Positions 42,675 to 52,341 of a stretch of 64,000 bases of DNA are shown one piece after another. Position 1 is the stretch's first letter. Each line of letters begins with the position of its first letter. The stretch comes from an uncultured Clostridia bacterium (GTDB lineage Bacteria; Bacillota; Clostridia; TANB77; CAG-508), in NCBI GenBank assembly GCA_934129785.1, contig CAKOWW010000007.1:11201-75200 (forward strand), written 5' to 3'. Position numbers and translations under genes: made by a program. The notes under the pieces were generated by a model that was given only the letters and a program-made list of their open reading frames with translations, ran no database searches and had not been told where the DNA came from.

Positions 42675-43877
42675 ATGTACGAAATATTTGCAGATTTACA
42701 TGTTCACATAGGAAGAAGTGAAAATGGAAAACCAATAAAAATAACAGCAGCAAGGTCATTGAACTTTGCAAACATAGCAAAAGAATGTGCTGATAGAAAA
42801 GGAATAAATGTAGTAGGAATTATAGATTGTGCGTCTCCATACGTAATAGAAGATATAGAGAATTTCTTGAAAACAGGAGAAGCGTATGAATTAGAAGATG
42901 GGGGAATAATATACAAAGATAAAGTTTGTATATTACTGGGAAGTGAAGTAGAAACTTCAGAAAAAGGAAGAAATGGAAAAAGCGGAGCAGCACATAATAT
43001 ATGCTTTTTCCCACATCTAAGCGATATAAAGCAATTTTCAAATGAACTTAGTAGACACTTAAAAAATATTACTTTAAGCACACAAAGAACAGATTTATCT
43101 GGATATGACTTAATAGATATAGTTGAAAAATATAATGGAATATTAATTCCAGCTCATGTATTTACACCACATAAAAGCTATTATGGAAATTGTACAGATA
43201 GATTAGAAAATATATTTAAAGAAAAATTTGATAAAATATTTGCTATAGAATTAGGGCTAAGTTCAGATACATATTTAGCAGATATGATATCTGAACTAGA
43301 AACAAGAACATTTTTAACAAACTCAGATGCACATTCATTACCAAAAATAGCAAGAGAATACAATAAGATGGAAGTAGAAGATATATCTTTTAAAGAAGTT
43401 GTTAAAGCATTAAAAAATGAAGATGGAAGAAGAATAGTTGCTAATTATGGACTAGATCCAAAACTTGGTAAATACCACAGAACATATTGTGATGATTGTG
43501 AAAAGTCAATTGAAACAAAAGAACCAGTTGAAGTTTGCCCAATGTGTGGTGGAAAAAATGTAACATTTGGAGTTTTTGATAGAATTGAATTAATAAAAGA
43601 TAAAAAAGAAACAAAAAGTCCTAAAACAAGACCACCATATATATATCAAATTCCACTTGGATTTATACCAGGCGTTGGTGGAAAAACAATAGACAAATTA
43701 TTGAATACTTTTGAAACAGAAATGAACATATTACATAAACTTTCAAAAGACGACCTAGAAATGGTTGTAGGAGAAAAAATTGCGACAAATATAGATAATG
43801 CAAGAAGTGGAAATTGCCATGTACAATCTGGTGGTGGCGGTGTATATGGAAAAGTTTCTGTAAAAACAAAAAAATAG
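42675..43877 (+). CDS. Endonuclease Q-like PHP nuclease
   Basis: 400 aa. PHP metal-binding motifs DLHVHIG, AAHNICFFPH, LIPAHVFTPH and NSDAHSL, a zinc finger CDDC-N15-CPMC, and a C-terminal helix-hairpin-helix (IPGVGGKTIDKLL) match EndoQ (YqxK in B. subtilis), which nicks DNA at deaminated or abasic sites. It is followed by spoIIM and xerD, the Bacillus order. Confidence 0.92.
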   Translation: MYEIFADLHVHIGRSENGKPIKITAARSLNFANIAKECADRKGINVVGIIDCASPYVIEDIENFLKTGEAYELEDGGIIYKDKVCILLGSEVETSEKGRNGKSGAAHNICFFPHLSDIKQFSNELSRHLKNITLSTQRTDLSGYDLIDIVEKYNGILIPAHVFTPHKSYYGNCTDRLENIFKEKFDKIFAIELGLSSDTYLADMISELETRTFLTNSDAHSLPKIAREYNKMEVEDISFKEVVKALKNEDGRRIVANYGLDPKLGKYHRTYCDDCEKSIETKEPVEVCPMCGGKNVTFGVFDRIELIKDKKETKSPKTRPPYIYQIPLGFIPGVGGKTIDKLLNTFETEMNILHKLSKDDLEMVVGEKIATNIDNARSGNCHVQSGGGGVYGKVSVKTKK

Positions 43878-43936
43878 AGTTCTAAAAATCTCTTTATCGA
43901 ATACACATTATGTTATAAAAGATAAGGAGATTTTTA

Positions 43937-44572
43937 ATGAGAAATAGTAGTAGAAAAATAAAACAAACAATTATTGAACATGTAGCTAATAATAGGAAAG
44001 AATACATAATAATTGTACTTTTATTTATTATAGGAATATTTTTAGGAGTATTTTTTGTAAACAATATGCAAGAAAGCTCAAAAGAAGAAATACAGTCATA
44101 TATTAATAATTTTATTGAAAAAATGAAAAATTCACAAAATATTGATAATATGAGTTTATTAAAAAATAGCATAACTCAAAATATAGTATTTGCAGTATTA
44201 ATATGGTTTTTTGGAACTACAGTAATAGGATTACCAATAGTATTTGGACTTGTACTGTACCGTGGCTTTTGTTTAGGGTATACAGTATCCTCATTTATTG
44301 CGATACTTGGTATAGGAAAGGGAATTGTTTTCATATTTGCAAGCTTATTATTTCAGAGTTTATTATCAATACCTGCAATTTTAGGCTTAGCTGTAAGTGG
44401 ATTTAAATTGTATAAATCAATAATAAGAGATAAAGCAAAAGAAAACATAAAATTAGAAATAGCAAGACACACAATTTTTTCTATTATTATGATAGCGATA
44501 CTTTTGATAGCATCTATAATAGAAATATTTATTTCTACAAATTTAATAAAAATATTGGCAAAATATTTATAA
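43937..44572 (+). CDS. spoIIM: Stage II sporulation protein M
   Basis: 211 aa. Membrane segments at ~25-42, ~88-120, ~125-150 and ~178-200, with LVLYRGFCLGYTVSSFI and the C-terminal ISTNLIKILAKYL typical of SpoIIM, which with SpoIID and SpoIIP drives engulfment. Its presence marks a spore-forming lineage. AAGGAG precedes the ATG. Confidence 0.93.
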   Translation: MRNSSRKIKQTIIEHVANNRKEYIIIVLLFIIGIFLGVFFVNNMQESSKEEIQSYINNFIEKMKNSQNIDNMSLLKNSITQNIVFAVLIWFFGTTVIGLPIVFGLVLYRGFCLGYTVSSFIAILGIGKGIVFIFASLLFQSLLSIPAILGLAVSGFKLYKSIIRDKAKENIKLEIARHTIFSIIMIAILLIASIIEIFISTNLIKILAKYL

Positions 44573-44668
44573 AATTTGTGAAAATGTATTTACAATTAAC
44601 AAATATTCTGATATAACATATATAGTTTATGTAAATATATTATTTTGAATATAGGGGTAGTGAAAAGA

Positions 44669-45550
44669 ATGGAAAGACAATTAAAAAACTTTTTTGATTT
44701 TTTAGAAAATGAAAAGAAATTATCAGAAAATACATTACAATCATACAAAAGAGATTTAAAGCAATTTAGAAGATACTTAGAAGCATGTGAAATACATTAT
44801 AATAGAGTAAAAGAAGAAGATATAAAAGATTACATAAGAGAATTACAAGAAGATGGAAAAAAAGCCTCAAGTATATCTAGATGTATAGCATCTATTCGTT
44901 CTTTTTATCAATATATATTAAAAAGAAAGAAAATAAAACAAGATCCAACAGCAAATATACAATCACCTAAAATAGAAAAAAGAATACCAAGTGTACTAAC
45001 ATCAAAAGAAGTAGAACTATTATTAGACCAACCAAAAGATGTTGACCTAAAAGGAACTCGTGATAAAGCAATGCTAGAATTTGCATATGCTACAGGAATG
45101 AGAGTAACAGAAATAATTTCATTAAACATAGATGATGTAAATTTAGAAGAAGGATATGTAACTTGTAAAACAGGAACAAAACAAAGAACAATACCATTAG
45201 GAACAATGTCATTACAAGCATTAAAAGAATATATTGAAGATGCAAGAGACATTTTAATAAAAGATGAAAATGAAAAAGCATTATTTGTAAATATAAACGG
45301 TGGAAGACTTACAAGACAAGGATTTTGGAAAATTATAAAATATTATAAAGAACAAGCACACATAACTAAAGACATAACACCACATGTTTTAAGACATTCA
45401 TTTGCAACACATTTATTGCAAAATGGGGCAGATTTAAAAGCAATACAAACAATGTTAGGACATTCAGATATATCATCAACACAAATATACATGCAATTTC
45501 AAGATGAAGGAATAAAAGATGTATATAAAAAAGCTCATCCAAGAGCATAA
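44669..45550 (+). CDS. xerD: Tyrosine recombinase XerD
   Basis: 293 aa. N-terminal SAM-like domain (LENEKKLSENTLQSYKRDL) and catalytic domain with AYATGMRVTEIISL, HVLRHSFATHLL, LGHSDISSTQIYM. The length and neighbours (spoIIM) indicate the chromosome-dimer resolution enzyme and not a phage integrase. ATG 44669 follows AGGGGTAGTG; a GTG at 44660 is an alternative. Confidence 0.94.
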   Translation: MERQLKNFFDFLENEKKLSENTLQSYKRDLKQFRRYLEACEIHYNRVKEEDIKDYIRELQEDGKKASSISRCIASIRSFYQYILKRKKIKQDPTANIQSPKIEKRIPSVLTSKEVELLLDQPKDVDLKGTRDKAMLEFAYATGMRVTEIISLNIDDVNLEEGYVTCKTGTKQRTIPLGTMSLQALKEYIEDARDILIKDENEKALFVNINGGRLTRQGFWKIIKYYKEQAHITKDITPHVLRHSFATHLLQNGADLKAIQTMLGHSDISSTQIYMQFQDEGIKDVYKKAHPRA

Positions 45551-45631
45551 AATAAATAGGGGCTAAGGAAGAAACAAATTCTTTGGCTCTATTTTTTTAC
45601 TGATTAATGGCTTATTTTAAATTAATACAAA

Positions 45632-45814
45632 GAAATCCTTTATATATAAGATTTAAATGAAATGACGAATGCGCATGGAGAAATTTTAGAAATTCTATGC
45701 AGTTTTATGGTAAGAGTTCACGATAGTGGAAAGGACCCATAAAACAATTTAGAATTTCTTAAATTTTATAATAAGCCGAGGAATGTAATGAAAAGCTTAT
45801 ATATAAAGGATTTC
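45632..45814 (+). ncRNA. Structured element, copy 1
   Basis: An outer 19-bp stem (45632-45650 with 45796-45814) encloses nested stems: GAAATTC/GAATTTC, GTTTTATGG (45702-45710)/CCATAAAAC (45737-45745), and a hairpin TTCAC-GATA-GTGGA. A second copy at 62091-62248 keeps the inner sequence but has a completely different, still perfectly paired outer stem. Such covariation indicates a selected RNA or DNA fold. Also acts as a possible terminator after xerD. No known RNA family recognised. Confidence 0.6.
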
Positions 45815-45942
45815 TTTTGAAAATTTCATCAAAACCATTATATAGCAACCTATTTTTTTATAAAACCTTTTTTTTACTAGACATATGAGCTAAAAAAAGA
45901 TATAATAACAATATCGAAAAAAACAAGAAAAAGGTGCGAAAA

Positions 45943-46419
45943 ATGAAGAAAAAAGTACTATTTATATCAAGCACAGGTGGACACTTAAATGAATTAATGC
46001 AACTTGCTCCACTATTTGAAAAATATGAATATTATATAATAACAGAAAAAGATGAAGCAAGTAAAGCATTAAAAGAAAAATATAAAGAAAAAATATCATA
46101 TTTACCATATGGAACAAGAACAAAAATATTTTCATATATATTTAAGTATTTCTATTTATGCATAAAAACAATATATTATTATATAAAAATAAGACCTAAA
46201 GTAATAATAACAACAGGAACACATACAGCAGGACCAATGTGCTACTTAGGAAAAATATTTGGAAGTAAAATAATTTATATAGAAACATTTGCAAATAGAA
46301 ACAAAAAAACAGCAACAGGTAGGCTAATATATCCAATTGCAGATCTATTTATTGTGCAATGGAAAGAAATGCTAAAATTATATCCAAAAGCAGTATATGG
46401 AGGTTCGATTTATAAATGA
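45943..46419 (+). CDS. Polysaccharide biosynthesis protein, PssD/Alg14-like
   Basis: 158 aa from ATG 45943 (AAAGGTG upstream). FISSTGGHLNELMQL and TGTHTAGPMCYLGKIFGSK are typical of the Alg14-like membrane-anchoring subunit of bipartite GT28 glycosyltransferases (PssD, CpsF). It forms a pair with the next gene, whose start it overlaps by four bases. Confidence 0.92.
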   Translation: MKKKVLFISSTGGHLNELMQLAPLFEKYEYYIITEKDEASKALKEKYKEKISYLPYGTRTKIFSYIFKYFYLCIKTIYYYIKIRPKVIITTGTHTAGPMCYLGKIFGSKIIYIETFANRNKKTATGRLIYPIADLFIVQWKEMLKLYPKAVYGGSIYK

Positions 46420-46901
46420 TATTAGTATTATTAGGAACACAAAATAATAGTTTTCACCGCTTATTAGAAAAAATAGATGAGCTAATAGAGAAAAAAATAA
46501 TAAAAGAAAAAGTTGTAGTTCAAGCTGGACATACAAAATATGAATCAAAAAATATGCAAATTTTTAGTTTAATTCCACAAGAAGAACTAGAAAAATATCA
46601 AGAGAAAGCAGATTTAATAATAACACATGGTGGAGTAGGTTCAATAGTAAGTTCAATAAAATTAGGAAAAAAAGTAATAGCGATACCAAGACTACATCAA
46701 TACCAAGAACATGTAAATGACCACCAAAAACAAATAGTGAAGTCATTTTCAAAAAAAGGATATATAATAGGGATAAACGATGTAGAAGAATTAGAAGAAG
46801 CGATATGCAAGGCTCATGAATTTATTCCAAACAAATATGAGACAAGAGAAGGCGAAAATAGAATTATAAAAATTATAGAACAGTTTATAGAGAAGATATA
46901 A
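46416..46901 (+). CDS. Glycosyltransferase subunit, PssE/Alg13-like
   Basis: 161 aa. LVLLGTQNNSFHRLL at the start and ADLIITHGGVGSIV, IPRLHQYQEHVNDHQ are the GT28 C-terminal donor-binding motifs. With the upstream subunit it transfers a sugar onto a lipid-linked precursor of a surface polysaccharide. Confidence 0.92.
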   Translation: MILVLLGTQNNSFHRLLEKIDELIEKKIIKEKVVVQAGHTKYESKNMQIFSLIPQEELEKYQEKADLIITHGGVGSIVSSIKLGKKVIAIPRLHQYQEHVNDHQKQIVKSFSKKGYIIGINDVEELEEAICKAHEFIPNKYETREGENRIIKIIEQFIEKI

Positions 46902-46921
46902 AGATAGGGTGCAATATAGAC

Positions 46922-48871
46922 ATGCAAAAAATGCTAGAAAAAGAAAAAATAAAAAATGAAGAACAAATAGACACTAAAATACAAAATAAAAAAGCCAAAG
47001 AGCTATTATCAAAATTTGTAAATTCAATATGGTTTGTAGTAATTACAGGAATATTATTATTTATGAAAACAATGTTTTTTTACAATAACACAATAAGTAA
47101 TAGTGGAAAAATAGAAATGCAAACTATATTAGGAACAATAGGATTTACAGTTATATTAGTTTGTATATTAATTATATTGCCAAATAGAGCAAGGATAATA
47201 GCTACATTAACTAGCAATTTCATAGTGAGTTTAGTACTTTTTGGAGATAATATCTATTATATTTATTCAAATAGCTTTTTATCAATTGCACAAATAACAA
47301 ATCTTCAATATGGAGAAGAAATATTAAGTACATTACCGGCTGTTTTTGAAATTAAGCATTTATTATACTTTGTAGATATAATATTAATTATTGCTACATG
47401 TAAATTGATGAAAATAAAATTCCATAAAAAAGAAAACAAAACAAAGAAAAAAGTTTTGGCAAAAGCAATTTCAGGAATAGTTGGAATAGTGGTGTTTTGC
47501 ATAGTAGGTGCAAAATATGTGAAAAAAGGGAAAGACAAATCATATAACAAAGATATGCAAATAAGAGAGTCAACAATATGGGGATACCATATATATGATA
47601 TAGAAAATTTATTAACACAAAAAAAGCATACAAAATATAAATCTTATAGCAAAATGGAAGCAGATTATGAAAAATTAAAAGAAGAATATAATGATAGATA
47701 TGGCAAAGAAAAATATGATTTTAAAGGAATATCAAAGAACAGCAATGTAATTGTTCTACAATTAGAGTCTATTCAAGAATTTGTAATAAATAAAACAATA
47801 AATGGAGAGCAAATAACACCTAATTTAAATAAATTTTTAAGTGAAAATATAGAAATTTCTAATATGAATATGCAAAGTTATTCAACAACAGCAGATTCGG
47901 AGCATTCAAGTATAACATCAATATATCCAATGGAAAATGGAATGTCATATAGTAAATTTTATACAAACACATATGACAACCTATTTGAGATGTTCAATAA
48001 TGCAAATTATACAACATCATATATGCATGGAAATGAAGCAAAATTTTGGAATAGAGGAAATGTGTATAGCAAATTTGGCGTACAAAATATAGAACTAAAA
48101 GATAAATTTGATGATACTGAATATATAAATGGATTTATGTCAGATGAAATTTTATATAGGCAGGGCATAGAGAAAATAAAAAAATATCAAGATCCATTTA
48201 TGTCATTTATAGTGTCAGCATCATCACATACACCTTTTGAATTAGAAGGACTGCAAGATAGAAATAAAGTTAGAATTGATGTTGGAAAATATAAAGGAAC
48301 ATATTTTGGAAATTATTTAGAAGCGGTAAATTATGCGGATTATGCATTTGGAGTGCTTTTAGAAGAATTAAAACAAGAAGGATTGTATGAGGACACAACT
48401 ATACTAGTATTTGGAGACCATAATGGAATAAACATGTATAATGAAGAAATGCTAGAATTTTTAAAACAATACAATCCATATCTAACAGATGTAGATATAA
48501 AATTAAACTACACCAAAGTAGCTTGTGGACTTAAAATACCAGGTGTACCACATATAAAAATAGAAAAACCAGTCAGCAAATTGGACATAAAGCCAACACT
48601 AGCATATCTATGTGATTTAGAAGATGAATTTTCTTTAGGTACAAACATGTTTGGTAGTAAAGAATTTGTAAGTTTAAATAATGAAAGAATTATAACTAAT
48701 AGATATTATTATGATGAAAATTGGTATGATATAAAAACAGGAAATCAATTAGATATAGAATCATTAGATAACGATACAAAAGAATTATTAGAGAGATATT
48801 ATAATTTCATGAAAAAAGAATTAGAAATTTCAAATTCAGTAACAATAAACAACTTATTAGCACAAAATTAA
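46922..48871 (+). CDS. LTA synthase family sulfatase-fold membrane enzyme
   Basis: 649 aa. Five transmembrane segments lie in the first ~210 residues. The extracellular domain shows NVIVLQLESIQEF, the active-site Thr region QSYSTTADSEHSS, SFIVSASSHTPFEL, and LVFGDHNG. This is the polyglycerolphosphate or related phosphoglycerol transferase family that builds lipoteichoic acid-type polymers. The previous glycosyltransferase pair may belong to the same surface pathway. Confidence 0.92.
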   Translation: MQKMLEKEKIKNEEQIDTKIQNKKAKELLSKFVNSIWFVVITGILLFMKTMFFYNNTISNSGKIEMQTILGTIGFTVILVCILIILPNRARIIATLTSNFIVSLVLFGDNIYYIYSNSFLSIAQITNLQYGEEILSTLPAVFEIKHLLYFVDIILIIATCKLMKIKFHKKENKTKKKVLAKAISGIVGIVVFCIVGAKYVKKGKDKSYNKDMQIRESTIWGYHIYDIENLLTQKKHTKYKSYSKMEADYEKLKEEYNDRYGKEKYDFKGISKNSNVIVLQLESIQEFVINKTINGEQITPNLNKFLSENIEISNMNMQSYSTTADSEHSSITSIYPMENGMSYSKFYTNTYDNLFEMFNNANYTTSYMHGNEAKFWNRGNVYSKFGVQNIELKDKFDDTEYINGFMSDEILYRQGIEKIKKYQDPFMSFIVSASSHTPFELEGLQDRNKVRIDVGKYKGTYFGNYLEAVNYADYAFGVLLEELKQEGLYEDTTILVFGDHNGINMYNEEMLEFLKQYNPYLTDVDIKLNYTKVACGLKIPGVPHIKIEKPVSKLDIKPTLAYLCDLEDEFSLGTNMFGSKEFVSLNNERIITNRYYYDENWYDIKTGNQLDIESLDNDTKELLERYYNFMKKELEISNSVTINNLLAQN

Positions 48872-48897
48872 AATATAAACAAAGGATGTAAGTATTA

Positions 48898-49906
48898 ATG
48901 GAAGAAGAAAGAATAATAAGCCCAGAATTAGAAAACAGAAATGAAGAAAGGCTCGAAAATACATTAAGACCACAAAATCTAGAAGAATATATAGGACAAA
49001 ATAAAGTAAAAGAAAATATGAAAATATACATAGAGTCTGCAAAAAAAAGAGGAGAGCCATTAGATCACTGTTTACTATATGGCCCTCCAGGACTTGGAAA
49101 AACAACATTATCTAATATAATTGCGAATGAAATGAACTCAAATATAAAAATAACATCAGGACCTGCAATTGAAAAACCAGGAGACTTAGCAGCATTGCTC
49201 ACAAATTTATCAGAATTTGATGTTTTATTTATAGACGAAATTCATAGACTAAGTAAAAGTGTTGAAGAAATATTATATCCGGCATTAGAAGATTTTACAT
49301 TAGATATAGTAATAGGAAAAGGACCAACAAGTAAGTCAATAAGACTTGACCTACCAAAATTTACTTTAATAGGTGCAACAACAAAAGCCGGTTCACTTAC
49401 AACACCACTTAGAGACAGATTTGGAATAATACACCGTTTAGAATTATATTCTGAAGATGATTTAGCAACAATTGTAAAAAGATCAAGTAAAATTTTAGGA
49501 ATAAAAATAGATGAAAAAGCAGCAAGAGAAATAGCAAGAAGGTCAAGAGGAACACCAAGAATAGCAAACAGATTATTAAAAAGAGTAAGAGATTATGCAA
49601 TTGTTTTAGGAGATGGAGACATAGACTTAAAAATAGCAAAACATGCATTAAATAAATTAGAAATAGATGAACTTCGGATTAGATGATATAGATAGAAAAC
49701 TTTTAGAAACAATGATAGTTCAATATGGAGGAAGACCAGTCGGAATTGAAGCATTAGCAGCTACAGTAGGGGAAGAGCTAGATACAATAGAAGATGTTTA
49801 TGAACCATATTTAATACAAATAGGATTTATAGCAAGAACATTAAGAGGAAGACAAGTATTGCCACCGGCCTATAAACATTTAGGATATGAATATTTAGGA
49901 CTTTAA
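48898..49906 (+). CDS. ruvB: Holliday junction helicase RuvB, read through a CTT-CGG-A +1 site
   Basis: From ATG 48898 the frame carries GPPGLGKTT (Walker A), FIDEIHR (Walker B), and the small lid domain to codon 259, then GAACTT-CGG-A at 49675. The zero frame ends three codons later. Skipping the C gives [11 protein letters not shown], the conserved start of the C-terminal winged-helix domain, and runs to 49906 (335 aa, the normal length). An intact CTT-GGA occurs in the Walker A of the same gene, so the change is not a blanket artefact. RuvB drives branch migration with RuvA. Without the shift it would lack DNA binding. Confidence 0.95.
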
Positions 49907-49940
49907 AAATAGACATATACATTTAGAAGGGAAAAATAAA

Positions 49941-51296
49941 ATGAAACAAACACTAAAAATAGTAATTACATATTTTTCTTTAATATTAAGTTTTATGTTA
50001 TTACTTACAATAAGCAGTGTGTTTCCATCAAAATACATAAAAAGGAATGTAGAACAATCATCAAGAACTTTAATGCAGGAAGGAAATACATTAAAAAAAG
50101 AAGTAATTGGAAGAGAAGAACCAATGGAATTTGATAATTACACAGATGCATTAATGATAAACACTGCATATTCTGTAGATAATAAAACACCACTGTATTC
50201 AAGTTTTGTAGCAAGAAAAAATTATATTCCAGGCATAACAGAATATATATATGAAGATGCATCGGGAGAATTAAAATCTGCATCAAAATATAAGCGTCAC
50301 AATGAAGTAGGAGAATTGGTAGATACTGTGAATGGAGAAAAGCTAGAAAGCTTTGAATATGCAAGATATTGGCACGGATATTTAGTAGTATTAAGACCAT
50401 TACTTTTAATAGCAAATTTGGAACAAATAAGAATAATTTTTACAATTTTGCTTTTCTTATTATTTATAATTTTTGCGTATTTTATATACAAAAAAATAAA
50501 TTTTACAGTTTCAGCCATATTTACTATGGGACTAATAAGCATTGAATATTTCTATTTAGGCTTTTCAATGCAAGGAATATTTATATTTTTCATAACAATG
50601 ATATCATCGATAATATTACTTGCCAAAAATGGAAAAATGGAGAATTTAAATATATTTTTCTTTGCAATAGGTATGCTAACAAACTTTTTCGATTTTTTAA
50701 CTGTACCAATGGTAACATACGCAATTCCAATGATTTTGTATTTTTTATTAAAACAAAAAGAAGAAAAGGTTACGGTAAAAAATATGTTAATAGATAGTAT
50801 AAAATATGGAATGCTTTGGGGAATAGGATATGGTTTAACTTGGATTATAAAATGGATTTTAGTTGATTTTATATATAGTAAAGATATAATAGAAACATCA
50901 ATAGCTCAAGTATTTTATAGAAGTACAGGAACAAATATAATAAAATTCAGTGAATCTATAAAAAGAAATTTTGAATATGAAGCCAAATTTTTACCAATAA
51001 CAATAGTTGCTACATTTATCATTATAGATATTGAACTGGCAATAGGAAAATTAAAAATTAAAACTAATAAATTTAATATAAAATCATATATAATTGAAAT
51101 TTTACCATATTTAATATTAGGTGTAATGCCAATTATATGGTATACAATATTAAAAGAACATTCATATCAACATGCATTTTTTACATATAGAAATATATTA
51201 ATAACAAATATTTGTGCAAACGTATTGTTAGAAAAAATATTTGAAATGTTTACAAATGACAGAAAAATCAAAATAATAGAAAGTAGGAAAAAATAA
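49941..51296 (+). CDS. Multi-pass membrane protein of unknown function
   Basis: 451 aa. An N-terminal transmembrane segment precedes an extracellular loop of ~120 residues, then about eight hydrophobic segments. No catalytic motif found. It lies between ruvB and queH and has a GAAGGGAAAA site. A glycosyltransferase or transporter-like topology is possible, but no family is evident. Confidence 0.7.
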   Translation: MKQTLKIVITYFSLILSFMLLLTISSVFPSKYIKRNVEQSSRTLMQEGNTLKKEVIGREEPMEFDNYTDALMINTAYSVDNKTPLYSSFVARKNYIPGITEYIYEDASGELKSASKYKRHNEVGELVDTVNGEKLESFEYARYWHGYLVVLRPLLLIANLEQIRIIFTILLFLLFIIFAYFIYKKINFTVSAIFTMGLISIEYFYLGFSMQGIFIFFITMISSIILLAKNGKMENLNIFFFAIGMLTNFFDFLTVPMVTYAIPMILYFLLKQKEEKVTVKNMLIDSIKYGMLWGIGYGLTWIIKWILVDFIYSKDIIETSIAQVFYRSTGTNIIKFSESIKRNFEYEAKFLPITIVATFIIIDIELAIGKLKIKTNKFNIKSYIIEILPYLILGVMPIIWYTILKEHSYQHAFFTYRNILITNICANVLLEKIFEMFTNDRKIKIIESRKK

Positions 51297-51297
51297 A

Positions 51298-52335
51298 ATG
51301 AAATTACTGATGCATACATGTTGTGCACCTTGTAGTGTATACTGCATAGATAGTTTAAGAGAAGAAGGAATAGAACCAACAGTATATTGGTATAATCCCA
51401 ATATTCATCCATATACAGAATATAAAGCAAGAAAAGACTGCTTAAAAGGATATACAGAACAAATAGGAGTAACAGCCATATTTGAAGAAAACTATGGATT
51501 AGACGAATTTTGCAAAAATGTTGTAAAAGATTTAAAAAATAGATGCAAAAATTATTGCTATAGAGTCAGATTAGAACAAACTGCAAAATATGCAAAAGAG
51601 TACGGATATGATGCTTTTACAACTACCCTTTTAGTAAGTCCTTATCAAAATCATAAAGCATTAATAGAAGTGGCAAATGAAATGGCAGAAAAATATGGTA
51701 TAGAATTTTTGTACAGAGATTTTAGAATCGGATTTAGAAAAGGACAAGCTAAGGCAAGAGAGCTAGGATTATATATGCAAAAATACTGCGGATGCATTTT
51801 TTCAGAAGAATATAGATACACTAATCCTAATCCACCTAAAATTGTATTGCCGGAAAATTTTGAATATCTTCCAGCAGAGAGAAACATTATTATAAAAAAG
51901 GAAAAAGAAGATAACGAAAAATATATAGATTTACTACTTGAAGCAGACCCAAGCAAAGATATGATAAATAAATACTTAAAAAATGGAGAATTATTTGTCT
52001 TAACATATAAAGAAAAAGTAGCTTGCATAGCAGTAGTTACTACATTGAACAATGATACATGTGAATTAAAAAATATAGTAACAAAGCAAGAATATCGAGG
52101 TAATGGATATGGCAAAAAAATGCTTAAATATTTGACAGATAATTATAAAACAAGATACAAAAAAATGATAGTAGGAACAACACAAAATAATATTCCATTC
52201 TATGTAAAGCAAGGTTTTGATAAGTATGAAAAAACAATAAAAGATTTCTTTATTGATAATTATGAAGAAGAAATATGGGATGGAGATTTACTTTGTACAG
52301 ATATATATTATTATTCAAAAGAATTAAACTATTAA
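51298..52335 (+). CDS. queH: Epoxyqueuosine reductase QueH fused to a GNAT domain
   Basis: 345 aa. The N-terminal ~180 residues are QueH: HTCCAPCSVYC, NPNIHPYTEYKARKDCL, TTTLLVSPYQNH and KYCGCIFSEEYRY supply the Cys ligands. The enzyme makes queuosine in tRNA. Residues ~200-330 form a GNAT acetyltransferase (VTKQEYRGNGYGKKMLKYL, FYVKQGFDKYEK) with the acetyl-CoA loop GNGYG. The fusion occurs in some Clostridia. Its last codons are duplicated downstream of the next pseudogene. Confidence 0.9.
   Translation: MKLLMHTCCAPCSVYCIDSLREEGIEPTVYWYNPNIHPYTEYKARKDCLKGYTEQIGVTAIFEENYGLDEFCKNVVKDLKNRCKNYCYRVRLEQTAKYAKEYGYDAFTTTLLVSPYQNHKALIEVANEMAEKYGIEFLYRDFRIGFRKGQAKARELGLYMQKYCGCIFSEEYRYTNPNPPKIVLPENFEYLPAERNIIIKKEKEDNEKYIDLLLEADPSKDMINKYLKNGELFVLTYKEKVACIAVVTTLNNDTCELKNIVTKQEYRGNGYGKKMLKYLTDNYKTRYKKMIVGTTQNNIPFYVKQGFDKYEKTIKDFFIDNYEEEIWDGDLLCTDIYYYSKELNY
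52304..52328 (+). repeat. 25-bp direct repeat, left copy
   Basis: The last codons of queH (reading IYYYSKELN) recur at 53212-53236, on the other side of the DUF1016 fragment. The fragment therefore seems inserted at the queH tail, leaving a 25-bp duplication. Confidence 0.7.
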
Positions 52336-52341
52336 AAAACG

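Noticed and set aside
45632..45814. T-box, 6S RNA or group II intron for the structured repeats
   Set aside because: No T-box AGGGTGGNACCGCG, no intron domain V, and the length and two-copy intergenic pattern do not fit 6S RNA convincingly.
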